From the NCBI GenBank assembly GCA_026770575.1, contig MU657176.1:689076-749044 (forward strand): a DNA stretch of 59,969 nucleotides. Reading direction: 5' to 3'. The notes below the pieces were generated by a model. The model saw only the letters and a list, made by a program, of their open reading frames with translations. It was not told the origin of the DNA and searched no databases. The DNA is from Pelagophyceae sp. CCMP2097 (Eukaryota > Sar > Pelagophyceae). Positions 1-11,023 of the stretch are shown here, piece after piece; position 1 is the first letter of the stretch, and each line of letters begins with the position of its first letter. The position numbers and the translations under genes are program-made.

Positions 1-35
1 GCCGCAGAGTGACAGCAATGGCCTAGGTTTGCTGC

Positions 36-666
36 ATGCACTACTTTTGCTACCCATGCTTCGCAGCATGGACGAACGGGTCCAATTGGTCCAATATCTG
101 CTCGTCTTGCGGAGCCGCAAAGGCCAAATCGATCGACGAGCAGATGGCCCGGCTGTTGGCTAACATGGAGTCCGGCAACCTCGACGCGAACTTCCTCTAC
201 TACCAGAAGACTCGCGTCGGCGGGATCTACATCCCGGGGGACCTTCCGCGCGCCATTCAGTGCCTGAATGTCGCTGCGTCGGGAGGCCACCTGAAGGCCA
301 TGCACGCACTCGGGATGACTTTAGCGTCCGGCAAAGACGGCCTCGCCATGGACAACGTCGCCGCCGCCGAATGGTTCCGACGCGCAGCAGATAAAGGCTT
401 CGCAGACGCTCTGCACGCCCTGGGTTTAGCTTACGTTTGGGGCGCGGGCGTGCCCCGCTCGCTCGAAGACGCCGAGCGGTGCTGGATCTCGGCCAAGTAC
501 CTGCGCCACGCCCCGTCCAGAGGCAGCGGCTGCACAGGACGGCGACTCCGACTCCGACGATGGCGCCTCGAGGGCATCTTACACCTCCAAAACCTACGAC
601 TCCGACGGCCCCGCCGGCGATTCCGACGACCAGGCAGGGGCAGAGCCTGGTGCGATGCATACTTAA
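36..666 (+). CDS. Sel1-repeat protein with N-terminal cysteine cluster
   Basis: Residues 1-30 carry a Cys cluster (CYPCFAAW and, about 15 residues on, ICSSCGAAK) that could bind zinc. Residues about 65-160 hold two to three Sel1-like helical repeats, seen as A-x-x-G-x-x-x-A-x-x-x-L-G blocks ending GAGVPRSLEDAERCW. Sel1 repeats usually scaffold protein complexes. From about position 523 the most protein-like frame changes: an acidic Ser/Asp tail (QDGDSDSDDGAS) runs to a TAA at 664-666. No intron of plausible size restores the phase, so either a base is wrong near 497-522 or the tail is not used. The start at 36 is the first ATG; upstream exons outside the window are possible. Confidence 0.6.
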
Positions 667-963
667 ACGTAACACCGTATCTCAGCCCTTGTCGTCTATT
701 GGACCCTTCGCCCGTCGCGCAGCCTTCCCTTTTTGCGCAGCAGCGCCCCCCTGGACCCTGTGGACCCGGGGGAAGCACTCCAGCTCAGTATGCATATGAG
801 GGAGTGGATGGGAATGTGTTAGGAGAGAGAGTACGGAGACGGATAGGGGGCGCAACCCTTTCCCCGAACACATATTAAATTCTGTGCCACCCATATCTGA
901 AACTCACCACGCCACGGTGCGTTAGTGCGTCGGCCGCTCGGACGGCGGAGGTCGGCACGCGCG

Positions 964-2109
964 ATGCCGTGTGAAGAGCGATGGAGCACCACGAAGAACG
1001 GGCGGGTCTCTCGTGGTCTGCGGCGTACTGCCTTGGCGTGGCTGGCGTGCGCGCGCGGCGAAGTGGTGGTGGAGATTGGCCCGCACGGGCGGCACGGCGG
1101 CTCGCCGGTGCGCGCGCCGGACGGCAAAGTGGTCATCGACGTCGGCGTCGACTTTCAAGGTGACGACGCCTTTGCGCAAGCGGCCGTGCTCTGCTACGGC
1201 TTCGCTGGCGCCGCCCAAGTCTGCCTGCCGCTGGCCGACGCGGGCGTCGAGCTGCCGCCGCTCGTCCTCGACGACGCCCGCCAGACAGCGTGCGTCCAAC
1301 ACGATCTCGTTGCGACCGTGCGCGCGGCGGACGGGTCCACCGCGGCGGCAGCACCGACGACCGTCTGGGTCGGCAATGGGGCCGTGACGACGGCGCACGC
1401 GGCGCGCGAGCGGCGATGGCGGCACGACCTTGAAACCGCCGCCGATGAAGGCGGGGCGCTTTCGTTTGTGGAGATCGGGACTTCGTTTTTTGACACGCTG
1501 GCCCACGAGTACTACGGCGACGCGTGCTGGGGAGGACTCTCGGTCGAGCCAGTGGCCGAATACCTCGCGCGGCTGCCCGCGCGAGAGGGCTTCCGCCGAG
1601 AGGCGGCGCTCGTCTGCCCCGACGGCGCGGGGCCTGAGGGCGAGTTGTGGGTCATGGACGAGGCGGCGGCGGCGCGCTTCGGCGGCTACGCGCTACTGGG
1701 CATGAGCACGACGGATGCGCAGTACGTCGCCGACGCGAAACGCAGGCTCGGCGATGGCGCGGAGTTCTTCCGGCCCCGCGCCGTGCCCTGCGCGACGTAC
1801 GCCCAACTCATGGGCGCGCACGGCGTTTCGCAGATCCACCACCTGAAGGTCGACGCCGAGGGTGCCGACGTCGAGATCGTGCGCGCCGCGCTCGACTTTG
1901 CGCGCCAGGCCTGCGCCTGGCCCTGGCGAATAGACTTTGAGGTCCACGACCACCAGGGCCACGTCCTCGACCTCCTCGAAAACCTCGAAGATGCAGGCTA
2001 CGCCTGCCAGTGCTTCACCGCGGACTGCTTCTGCTACGCCACGCAGACGAGGCTCGACGCCCTCCACAGAGGATGCCTGCCAGCCTCTGCCCCCGGCCCA
2101 CCGGCGTGA
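964..2109 (+). CDS. FkbM-like SAM-dependent methyltransferase
   Basis: Intronless 381-residue frame from the ATG at 964 (an in-frame GTG at 925 is less likely). The second half has a Rossmann-type methyltransferase pattern: FVEIGTSFFDTL (motif I region), GLSVEPVAEYLARL (acidic residue after strand 2), HHLKVDAEGADVEIVRA (the LKID/LKVD-x-E-G signature of FkbM-type enzymes) and a late IDFEVHDH strand. FkbM family members O-methylate sugars or other small molecules; the substrate here cannot be told. The first 170 residues match nothing I recognise. Its end abuts a 50-bp tandem duplication. Confidence 0.6.
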   Translation: MPCEERWSTTKNGRVSRGLRRTALAWLACARGEVVVEIGPHGRHGGSPVRAPDGKVVIDVGVDFQGDDAFAQAAVLCYGFAGAAQVCLPLADAGVELPPLVLDDARQTACVQHDLVATVRAADGSTAAAAPTTVWVGNGAVTTAHAARERRWRHDLETAADEGGALSFVEIGTSFFDTLAHEYYGDACWGGLSVEPVAEYLARLPAREGFRREAALVCPDGAGPEGELWVMDEAAAARFGGYALLGMSTTDAQYVADAKRRLGDGAEFFRPRAVPCATYAQLMGAHGVSQIHHLKVDAEGADVEIVRAALDFARQACAWPWRIDFEVHDHQGHVLDLLENLEDAGYACQCFTADCFCYATQTRLDALHRGCLPASAPGPPA

Positions 2110-2205
2110 CGCCTTGTCTAAAGCAATGTTACGCGGCATCGCAGAGGGAAAAGGTGTGACGCCTTGTCTAAAGCAATGTTACGCGGCATCGCAGAGGGAA
2201 AAGGT
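2106..2205. repeat. Perfect 50-bp tandem duplication
   Basis: Two identical 50-bp copies (2106-2155 and 2156-2205), each starting gtgacgccttgtctaaagca. The first begins in the stop region of the methyltransferase gene; the second overlaps the 3' end of the convergent GH28-like gene and supplies its last codons and stop. Confidence 0.97.
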
Positions 2206-3942
2206 GTGAGCCGGCGGCGTGTAACCCGGGTGCGCCGCGGAGATGCCGCGCCAGTCTATCCGGCGCCGGTTCCAGCGCACGGTGAGGTTTTCGACGGCGA
2301 CGCCGTCCGTTGCGATGTCGCCGTTGTGACAGTCGAAGAGAAATCGCGACGAATTGAAGACGGGGCCGCCGTCGACGACGTCGAAGACGACGTTTCGCAG
2401 CGAAACGGTCGACAGGTTTGTGGAATTGTCGCCCTTGAGCACCGCGGGCGCTGACACCTCGGCATAGACGTCGTCCACAGAAACGCCGCGGAAGGCGGAC
2501 GCGTCCCCGCCGCGGATCTGCAGCTCAAAGTCGAAGACGCGGCCGAGCTCGGCGGCCGACTCGCCGGCGTACGCGTAAAAGTCAAACATGCGCAGCCGTT
2601 CGAATGTCACGCCGGCCACGGCTCCGCCGTCCTTGGCGTACATGGCCGCGCCGCGGCCCGCCGCGAAGACGTCGACGTCGGAGAAGGTGACGTTTGAAAT
2701 GTTGCCAAGAGTCTCGGTGCCAATCTTCAGCGCCGACCTGCGCAGTTTCAATCGAGGCGGAGGCGCGGCGGCGCAGTTTCAATCGAGGCGGAGGTGGGCG
2801 GCGGCACGAATAGAGGCGGAGGCGCGCGGAGACGCACTTGCGCGTCGAGACGACGGAGCGTCGCACGGAGACGTCGCTCGTCGGCGCCGACGTCGCTTTG
2901 ACCGCGACGGCGTCGTCCCAAGCGTGGATGAAGCATCGGTGGACGTCTACGCCGGCGCTCGAGTCCGGGTCGACGCCGTCGCAGCCGGAGAAGATCTTGA
3001 CGCGGTCCAGCGAGACTCGGCGGCTCTGGTGCACGTGCACCGCCCAATGGCGGCTCGACCGGATCGTCACGTCGGTGATGGAAACGTCGGAGGCCTTGGA
3101 CAGGTAGACGGCCTTGCCGAAGAACGGCGCCGGGTCCAGCGCTCCCGGGCCGGCGATGCGGCAGTTGGAGCAGTCTGTCAGATTGAGAAACGACTTTGTC
3201 GCGGCGTCGTCGTCGTCGTCGCTGTCGTCGTCGGCGACCCCGCCAAAGCGCAGGACCGCGCCCGCGCTGAGGTACAGCGACGCTTTTGAGCGAAGTCGCA
3301 GCGGCGCCGTCAGGAACTCGCCCGCGGCGAAGACGAGCGTCTTGCCCTGGCGTGTGGCATAGTCGACGAAGCGCTGCACCGCTCCAACGTCGCCCAGAGC
3401 GTCCCGCGGCTGTATTTCGAGGACGTCCGTCGGCGTTTGCGGTGGGAGGTCGACGAAGAAGTAGAACCATTTTCCATCGACGTTTAAATAGTAGTCGGTG
3501 TCCGTTTCCAGCTCAAAGAAGAGCGTGCGGCCGTCGCCCGGCGCCGACACGGCCACGTCGCGGCCCACGGATCGCAGCGTCGCACTCGAGATGGGTTCCT
3601 CAAACGCGAGCGCGCACGCCACGCTCCCGCCGAACAGCGCGAAGCGCGCGCCTGCGATCGGACGAGTGATCTCGACGTCGGCGCCAAAGGCCAGACGCCG
3701 CGTGCGACGGCTCGAGTTCAAGGGCGGCGCGCCCTCGGTGCGGACGTCCGTCCCGCGCTGGAACTCCATCCGGACCGGCGTGCCATCGACGACGAGCGAG
3801 ACGCGCCTGCGCAAGAACAGTGCCGAACAAGGCTGCGAACCGAGGCTTCGTACCTGTTGAATTCCGCCCCCGGGATGTCCGGATAGAAGAGCACCTCGGC
3901 CTGGATCAACGCACACCACGCGATCCACGCGAGCGCCTTCAT
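2179..3942 (-). CDS. Secreted GH28-like (polygalacturonase-type) beta-helix protein
   Basis: Reads leftward from ATG 3942. The N-terminus (MKALAWIAWCALIQA) is a signal peptide. The body is a right-handed beta-helix with the GH28 series of motifs: an NTDGxD-like site (SGCDGVDPDSS), a second Asp pair (WDDAVAVK) and, after an intron, LKIGTET in the place of the RIK/GxEM region. GH28 enzymes cleave pectin-type polyuronides; in an alga the substrate would be its own or a prey cell wall. Intron 2838|2837-2738 joins in phase (STRK-SALKIG). A frame change near 3830-3850 implies another short intron or an error. The first Asn of the NTD triad is Cys here, so activity is not assured. Confidence 0.7.
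2741..2795. repeat. 31-bp tandem repeat at an intron acceptor
   Basis: The segment cgcagtttcaatcgaggcgg occurs at 2741 and again 31 bp on, at 2772; a related ggcggaggcg block follows near 2813. In the minus-strand GH28 gene this duplicates the branch/acceptor end of the 2738-2837 intron, giving two possible CAG acceptors. Confidence 0.85.
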
Positions 3943-4140
3943 CGACGGCCGCGCGCGTTCTGAGAACACTTGGGGTGAATGTTTACGAATACTAGTTTCG
4001 CCTTGATTTCGGCGATATAATGGTCTTTTCGGCGCGCGCTACGTGCGTGCTCGTCGAGGCCCCGGTCCGGCCTTTGGCGTCGGTATAGTCCGCGGGGCTG
4101 GGGACCGGCGGGCCGGCCACGACCGGTCCTACGGTTTCAA

Positions 4141-7100
4141 ATGCCCTCTCGTGGCGACGCGTGCTCGACGCTCGGCCTCCCGCCCGACGTGCAACGCCGC
4201 GTCCCTGTCGCGCCGCCAGGACCGGCCGAACGGCCTCCCCGCAGGCCGTTGAGCCCGCAACGACTGATCGTGCGGGCAAAAGGGGGACTCACCGGATCTT
4301 GTCCTTAAAGGGGATTGTGGGGCCGTTGTGGTATATGTGCCGCAACGCAGGCCACGGCGGCCGGCGCGCGCAAGGCGTACCTCAAGCTCGCGCTGACGGC
4401 ACATCCGGACAAGGGCGGCTCCGCCGAGGCGTTCCGAGTCGTGCAGGAGGCCTACGAGGCGCTGCGTCCGCACCGGCGTCTATCGCGACGACAGGCCGCA
4501 CGCGGTCGTCGAGGAAGGACGCCCCCTCGACTCGTCTTTGCGCAGGCGAGGGCAAGTTCGACGAGCGCGCGGCCGCAAAGCAGGCGCCGCCCGAGCGGCC
4601 GACGCAGGAGCAGCCGACGCAGGAGAGGCCGACGCAGGAGAGGCCGACGCAGGAGCGGCCTCCGCAGGACCGGTCTCGGCCCGACCGGCCGCCGCCGGAG
4701 CAGACGCCCGAGGAGCCGCGCCGGCGGCCGCGGCGCGAGCCCGAGCCGAGTCGCGGCGGTGCTGGCCGAAGCGATGCGTCGCCGTCACCCGAGGAGCCAA
4801 GGCCACAGCCGGCGCGGCGGAAGCGGTCCCGCGCGGCGTCTACTGAATGCAAAAAGCGCGTGCTGACGGTGCGGACCACGTCCTTCGCAGGCCCGAGCCG
4901 CCGCGCGCGTATGTGCCGCCGCCGCCGCCGCCGCCGCGCGACGACGGTGATGCGATGCCGTTCAAGTGCGCCGTCCGCGGCCGCGTCGGTCGGCAACCTT
5001 GGACCGTCGTGACCGTCATCCGAAAAGGAGAGTCTCCGGGGAAATCGCGGCTTTCGCGAGCGAGGGGTGCCGTGGTAGGTTTGCCGGCGGCGGTTCGCCA
5101 AATCGAAGCACCTGCATATGCACTCTGCGACGCACCGGCGCGCCGACGACGACGCTGGCAGCGCCTCGGCAACGCCGACCGGCGCGGGTCCGGCGCCGCG
5201 CCACGAGGCGCAGGCGAGGCAGTCTCGCGGCAGCAGGGACGATTTGCAGGGATGGCGCTGCAACGTCTGCGCGCGGCTCAACGAGGCGGCGCACGCAAAC
5301 TGTACCGTCTGCGGCATGAACCGCGGCACCGCACGGCCACGCGCCGCCGGTGCGCGACGAGCCTTGTAAAAGGGGCCCTTGGCTCGATGCAGCCGCTGCA
5401 CAAGGTGGACGATGCCGCGCAGGTCCGGCGGCGGCCCCGCAGACGCGTCCTTCCGAAGCCACCTTCGCGGCCGACCGCGCCAAGGCGAGTTGCGTTCTGG
5501 ATGAGACGCGCGCAGTCCCCGCCGACTCTGGCGTAGGCGCGCGACCGCGAGCGGCGGCAGCAGGCCGAGCGGCAGGCCCGCGAGACGGCGCACGCTGCGG
5601 AGGCGCAGCCCACGCGCGGCGAGGCGGCGCGGGCGGCTCGCGACCGCGAGGCGGCGCGCGAGGCCGCCGCGGACCGCCGCCGGCGCGAGGGCGTTGACTT
5701 TGCGCACGCGTCGGACGCGGGCACCGCGGGCACCACCAGCCCGCCGCCGTCGCCGCGGCCCGACGAGGCCTATGCCGCGCGGGAGCGGGCCTGGCAGCGC
5801 GAGGCCGCCGCCGCTGTCGCGGCCGAGGCGGCGCGGGAGCGCAAGGCGCAGCGCGACGCGGCAGCCGTCAAGCGCCGCGCGGAAGGTCCGTCTTCTTCCT
5901 TTGAAGATGGCCGTGCGGTCACCGTACGACAATGTAGCGGCGCAGCACGACTTGGAGCGGTACCGCGCAGCGCAGCGGCAAGCCGCGGAGCAGCAGCAGG
6001 CCGCGGAGCAGCGCGCAACGGAGCAGCAGGCCAACGAAGCCGCGCGGCAACGGCAGGCCCAGGCCCACGCGCAGGCCCAGGCGCAGGCGCAGAGCCAGGC
6101 TCAGGCCCAGGCCCGTGCGAAGACCGAGGCCGAGGCCCGCGCGCAGGCCGGGGCTCCGGCCGAGGCCCCTGAGCGGCGGCGGCGGTCCCGCGACTCGGAG
6201 CCCTCGGATAAGCGGCGGAGCGAAGGGCGGCAGCCGACGCGCGAGGAGCGCGAAGCGGCGGTGCGTCTTCCGCCGGGGAAGTGCGCGACGACGAGTCGAC
6301 GAAATAGGACCTCGCCGAAGCGCTGCGGCTCTCTGAGCTGGACGCGCGCGGCGGCGCGGCGACGGCACCTTGGGCGTTTCCAGGGTACGCCAAAGCGCTG
6401 CGGCGGTCGCGGGACGAGGCGGTGAACCGGCGGTCGCGGGACGACGCGGTCGACGGCGCGGCGCACCTCTACAACGACGTCGGCGACCGCGCCCATGCTC
6501 GGCACACCCGGGCCGACACAGCGAGAGTCGCGCGCAGCATCACAGAGCGCCGCGGGAGAGACGCGATCCGTCATCCGCGGACAACGCGCGAGGTGATCGC
6601 CGCCTTAGGTCGACGACCTGACCAAGGCGCTGGCGCGGTCCGCCGACGAGGCGCGGCTGCGGCGCGAGGAGGAGGAGCTGCGCAGCGTCCTCGAGCACAG
6701 CCGCCTGGCCGCGGGGGCGCCGCCGCCGACGCCGCGAGACGCCGCCGAGAAGAAGCTGCCGTGCGACGCTGGTCAGCCGCTGGCGCGCGACACCGGTCAG
6801 CCTCTGCCGCGCGACGCCGATACGACTTTGCCGTGCGACGCCGCGTTTGCGGCGGCCGCCAAGCCGTCGCCGAGATTCCATGCCGGCGCTCAGCGGCCGA
6901 CGGTCGACGCCGGGGACGACGACCTCGAGGCGGCCCTCAAGGCGAGCCGCCAGGACTTTCGGGCGCATCAACGGTCAAAAGCAACAGCGTCTGCCTTCCG
7001 CTCTCGTGCCCCGTCGTCCTCCGGTGGTGTTTGCTCCGACAGGGTGCGACTCCCTTGCGACTAGGCGCAGCACCGGCTCGCGCGGCTCGCGCGGCAGCGA

Positions 7101-7512
7101 CGACGACGACGACGATTACGATAGCGAGGAGGAGGACGACGACGATGCCGCAGACTACGAGGCGAAGATGCAGGACCGCGCCGTCTGGCGGGCGCAGCTG
7201 CACATTTTGCGCGACCTTGGCTTTTCCGCAGTCGTCGCTGCGGCCTACGCCGACTGCCGGCGCGAGATTGAGCACGTCGTGGAGAGCATTATTGACGACG
7301 GCGTGGAGATCAACGACGAGCCGCTCTGGGCTGCAGGCCGGCGGAGAGACGACGACGGCGACGGCCGGCGGAGAAACGACGACGACGACGGCTGGCTGCG
7401 CGTCGACGACTCGCCGTGCGGCAATCCGTACTGGTACAACACCCAGCTGCGCGTGACGGCCTGGGAGGACCCGGCGAAAGCGCCGGCAACGATCTACTAC
7501 GATGCCGCCTGA
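4141..7512 (+). CDS. J-domain protein with RanBP2-type zinc finger, UIMs, UBA and WW domains
   Basis: Multi-exon gene. Exons 4141-4188, 4351-4464 and 4546 onward join in phase to give a J domain (CSTLGLPPD, then KAYLKLALTAHPDKGG with the HPD triad, then EAYEALREGKFDER). Next come a Pro/Gln/Glu/Arg repeat tail, a RanBP2-type finger at about 5252-5316 (WRCNVCARLN, then CTVCG), and a long Ala/Gln/Arg/Glu coiled coil (5537-5885, 5938-6260). Ubiquitin-interacting-type helices follow: DLAEALRLSELDAR (6308), YAKALRRSRDEA, DLTKALARSADEAR, ELRSVLEHSRLA and DLEAALKASRQDF (about 6918). A UBA-like domain (LHILRDLGF, then IEHVVESIID) and a WW domain (PYWYNTQLRVTAWEDP) end the protein at TGA 7512. Introns 5886-5937, 6261-6307, 6422-6608 and 6974-7064 are phase-consistent; the link from the finger to 5537 and the exons at 4760-5100 are not resolved. 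It probably escorts Hsp70 clients that carry ubiquitin. Confidence 0.6.
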
Positions 7513-7732
7513 CGGCGACCGTATACTGCGATGCCGACGCCCCTGTGCTTAATTGTTGTTCTGTGCCTCGGGACGGCGCGGCCCGCCGAGAGCCGGCGGC
7601 TCAAACACACAAGGCGTAACGCACAAGCACGAAGGCTTCGCTGAATGTCACTTGGCGACGTTTGACAGGAACTTGAAAGCTGGGTTGAGGTCTCAGGCAG
7701 TCCCCCCTGCGCCGTCCGCGCCCTTCCGCGCC

Positions 7733-9252
7733 ATGGGCCCCCCCGGCAAGGGCGGCGGCGGCGGCGGCGACAAGAAGGAGCAGTTCTGGGAGGCCATTGT
7801 TGATCAAAAGCTGCAGGCGGTCCGGTGGGGCGTCGCAAACGCCGGCGTCGCCCCGGCCACGCGCAACGACGACGGCCAGACGTCGTTCATGTGCGTCACG
7901 TGTTTCGGCGACGCTGGGGCGACTCTGACGGCGACGGTAGGGTCGCGTGCGCCAACGGCAAGGACCGTTCCCTGGCCGAGTTGGTCCGGTGGTACGAGCG
8001 GCGCCTCGCGCAGCTGCGCGAGTGCCTCTCGCAGGTCGACGACGACGGCCGGACGTGCATGCACCTGGCGTGCTTGAACGCCGGGACGGGGGGAGCGAAA
8101 TGCGTCGCCGAGCTATTGGACGCTTGGCTCACCGTCGATCAAAAAGACCGTTCCGCGGGCTTAAAGGCCAAGGACGGCGCTGGGAAGATGGCGCTGCAGC
8201 TGGCGAGTTCGTCTAATAAGAAGGCTGCTGCGGTCATCGAGGAATGGCTGGTGGAGCCGGAGACGGAGTCGGAAGACGAGGAGGCCGCCGCCGACGGCCT
8301 CACTTCGACGCAGCGAAGCAAGCTGAAGAAGAAGACGATGCAGGAGAAGGAGCGCAAGGGCGCGGCCACCGGCGACGACGAAGACGCCGTCGCCGCGGCG
8401 CCCGCGGCGTCGAGCGCCAAGTGCCCAAAGCCCACGTGGCCAGAGGTCGCGTTCTGGGTCGAGTCGGTGGAGAAGCTCAAGCCCATCTACGAGCTGGCCG
8501 TGGACCGTCGTTCGCCCAAGGAGGGCGAGGCAACCGCCGTTGAGGAATTTGCCGCGTGCGGCGATATCGGCGCGTGCTGCGTCGACCCCGCGCTCTGGTG
8601 GTGCGAGTCGTTGAACCAGCTCAAGCTGCGCCTCCCCTGCGAGGCGCTGAACCGCCTCCCGGACGCCGGCTTTGCTCGCCTTTCGAATTTGACGATTTTG
8701 ATCATGTCGGGACACTCCCTAACGGAGCTCCCGCCGTCCATCTCCAAACTCAGCTTAAAGTCGTTAGACGTGGCGCGCAACCAGCTTTCCAAGCTGCCGG
8801 TGGAGATGCCGAAGACTTTGGAGGCTATTGATGTTTCCGCCAATCTTTTGACGTCGGTGGCGCCGCTCGCCTCGTGCGTGCAGCTCGTCACGCTCCTCGT
8901 CGACGCCAACCCGAAGCTGACGGCTTTGGAGCTGCCCTTCCCGGACTTTTGCCGCCTTGTCACGCTCTCGGCCTGCGGCTGCGGCCTCCTGGCGCTGGAT
9001 GCGTCGGTGGGTGACCTTTCAAAGCTCGAGACTTTGTCTTTGAACGACTGCCCCATCCTGGAGCTGCCGCCGAATCTGCGCGAGTGCAAGAAGCTCAAGG
9101 AGATCAAGGTCGAGCGCACGGCGATCAAGGACAACAAGGTCCTCGGCTACATTGAAAAAGGCGAGATGAAGATGCTGCAGAAGTACTGGGAGAAGAACGC
9201 CGGCGACGCCAAAAAGGGCGGCGGCGGCAAGAAGGGCGGCAAGAAGAAGTGA
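7733..9252 (+). CDS. Ankyrin/leucine-rich-repeat protein (LRRC47-like)
   Basis: Two exons, 7733-7890 and 7941-9252, spliced in phase (TSFM-VACANGKD), 489 residues. The N-terminus is Gly-rich. Residues about 40-170 look like degenerate ankyrin repeats (DDDGRTCMHLAC, AKDGAGKMALQLA). A charged Lys/Glu linker follows, then five to six leucine-rich repeats (LTELPPSISKLSLKSLDVA, LETLSLNDCPILELPPNL) and a C-terminal Lys/Gly tail (GGGGKKGGKKK). The LRR-plus-basic-tail arrangement recalls LRRC47-type proteins. The function is probably scaffolding; no catalytic site is visible. Confidence 0.75.
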
Positions 9253-9459
9253 CCGCGAATCCCCGGGCTGCCACAAACTATTTTACATAAGAATTAGACG
9301 TGCGCACATGCGACTTGGGAAGAGCCTCGGGGGCCGCGCGGAGCGTCGGAGACGCATCGGACACCCGGTCCCTTTCGAGTCGCAGCCGACGCGACGGGCC
9401 CTGCGTCGTCCTCTCGGCGCCGACACATGTATATATGTGATAAAGGACCGCTGGCGCGG

Positions 9460-9504
9460 TCAGCAGCCGTGCTCGCAGAGCCTCAGCAGCCGTGCTCGCA
9501 GAGC
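9460..9504. repeat. 23-bp tandem duplication at a gene 3' end
   Basis: tcagcagccgtgctcgcaga occurs at 9460 and again at 9483. The second copy encodes the last residues and stop codon of the minus-strand thioredoxin reductase; the first lies just downstream of that stop. Confidence 0.95.
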
Positions 9505-10746
9505 CACCTCTCCGCGTCCATGGCCGCCATGGCTCCGGTGCCGGCGGACGTGATGGCCTGGCGGTAGACGGGGTCCTGGACGTCTCCCGCGGCGTAGACG
9601 CCCGGGACGGACGTGGCCGTCGTGCCCGGGATCGTGTGGATGTAGCCCGCGTCGTCTCGCTTCACGTCCTGAAAGAGCTGCGTGTTGGGCGTGTGGCCGA
9701 TGGCGACAAAGGCGGCGTCTACTCGAAGCGTCGAGGACGACGCGGCGCCATCGACTTGAGTCTCGATCTGTAGCGCCGTCAGCTTGTCCCCGCCTTCCGA
9801 AAACTCCGTCACGACAGTGTGCCAAAGTACGACGATGTTCGGGTGGTTCAGGACGCGCGTGGCCATGGCCTTGCTGGCGCGGAACGTGCCCGCGCGGTGC
9901 AGGACGTAGACTTGGGAGCAGATGCGGGCAAGGAACAGCGCCTGCTCCATGGCCGTGTCGCCGCCGCCGACAACGGCCACGGGCCGGCCCTTGTAATAAT
10001 AGCCGTCGCACGTGGCGCACGTGTGCACGCCCCGCGAGAGGAGCGCCGCCTCGCCCGGCGCGCCGAGCCACCTCGGCGACGCTCCCGTGGCGATGATCAG
10101 CGCCGACGAGGTAAAGACTTCGTCGTCTTCGCAGATGATGCGAAAGGGCCGGCAGGTGACGTCGACTTGGCGGATGCCGCAGGACTTGAAGGTTGCGCCG
10201 AAGCGCTTCGACTGGCCCTCCAGACTCTGGATGAGGCCCACAGCGTCGACGCCGTCGACAAAGCCGGGATAGTTGTCCACCCAGCTCGTCGACTCCAGCT
10301 GGCCGCCGTCGCGCGCCACGACCAACGGCGCCAGGTCCGCGCGGGCGGCGTACACGGCCGCGGAGAGGCCCGCGGGCCCGCCGCCGATTATCAAAACCTT
10401 GACGTCGGCCTTTAGGATCCTGACCGTCATCGCGTCCGCCGCGCACTCACGGCCCAGCTTTGAAGCGTCCGCCGATCCGACGCGGACGGGCGGGTTCAGC
10501 TTGGCCCGCGCCTCTTTAGCGGGAATAACGACCTCGTCGAAGAACGCAGCAAAGCCACCCGCGCTGTCAAAGTCCATGCCTTCGTCCGTGCCCTCGTCTG
10601 CGGGAAAGTCCATGCCCTGCTCCAAAAACGCCGCCTGGTGCCGCGGTGAGCGGCGCGCAGAGAGGCCTCTGTGGCCGTCGACGAAGCGCGCGCTCGGAAG
10701 GAAAACGCACCACCGCGGTCAGCAGGAGGAAGTAGCGCGCGGCCAT
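9483..10746 (-). CDS. NADPH-dependent thioredoxin reductase (low-molecular-weight type)
   Basis: Exon 1 (10746-10711) encodes MAARYFLLLTAV and exon 2 (10634-9483) the rest, 395 residues. It has an FAD-binding GGGPAGLSAA near residue 90, the redox-active CATC motif, the NADPH-binding GGGDTA and the C-terminal FAD motif GVYAAGDVQD, all in the order of bacterial/plant NTR. The enzyme passes electrons from NADPH to thioredoxin. The hydrophobic N-terminus, created by splicing, suggests import into the ER or a plastid; the extra 60-residue acidic segment (FPADEGTDEGMDFDS) is unusual. The protein ends in CEHGC, a Cys pair not typical of this class. It is divergent from the mucin-like gene, 277 bp away. 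Confidence 0.93.
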
Positions 10747-11023
10747 CGCGCGGTGCGTCGGGACGCTCGATTGCGGCGAGGCCGAGGGAGGGCCCGGGAC
10801 GAGTTCCAAGAGACCGAGTCACACTTTGCCCTTTTTCTGAACATGTCCCTGTTTCGGAGAAGACTCACCAGGAATTTCAATCGAACAGTTGTTTGCACGG
10901 TTAGTTCCAAGGCTCTTTTTCGCGGGCGGCGCGCGGCCTCGGCTCGCGCGGGGCCCCCGCGGCAGCCGGTCCGCGGCGGGGCCGACTCGATACCTCGGGC
11001 GGTCGTCTTCGCGCGCGGGGCGG

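Noticed and set aside
4382..6034. 550-residue minus-strand Arg/Ala-rich frame
   Set aside because: Compositional shadow of the J-domain gene; no recognisable motif.
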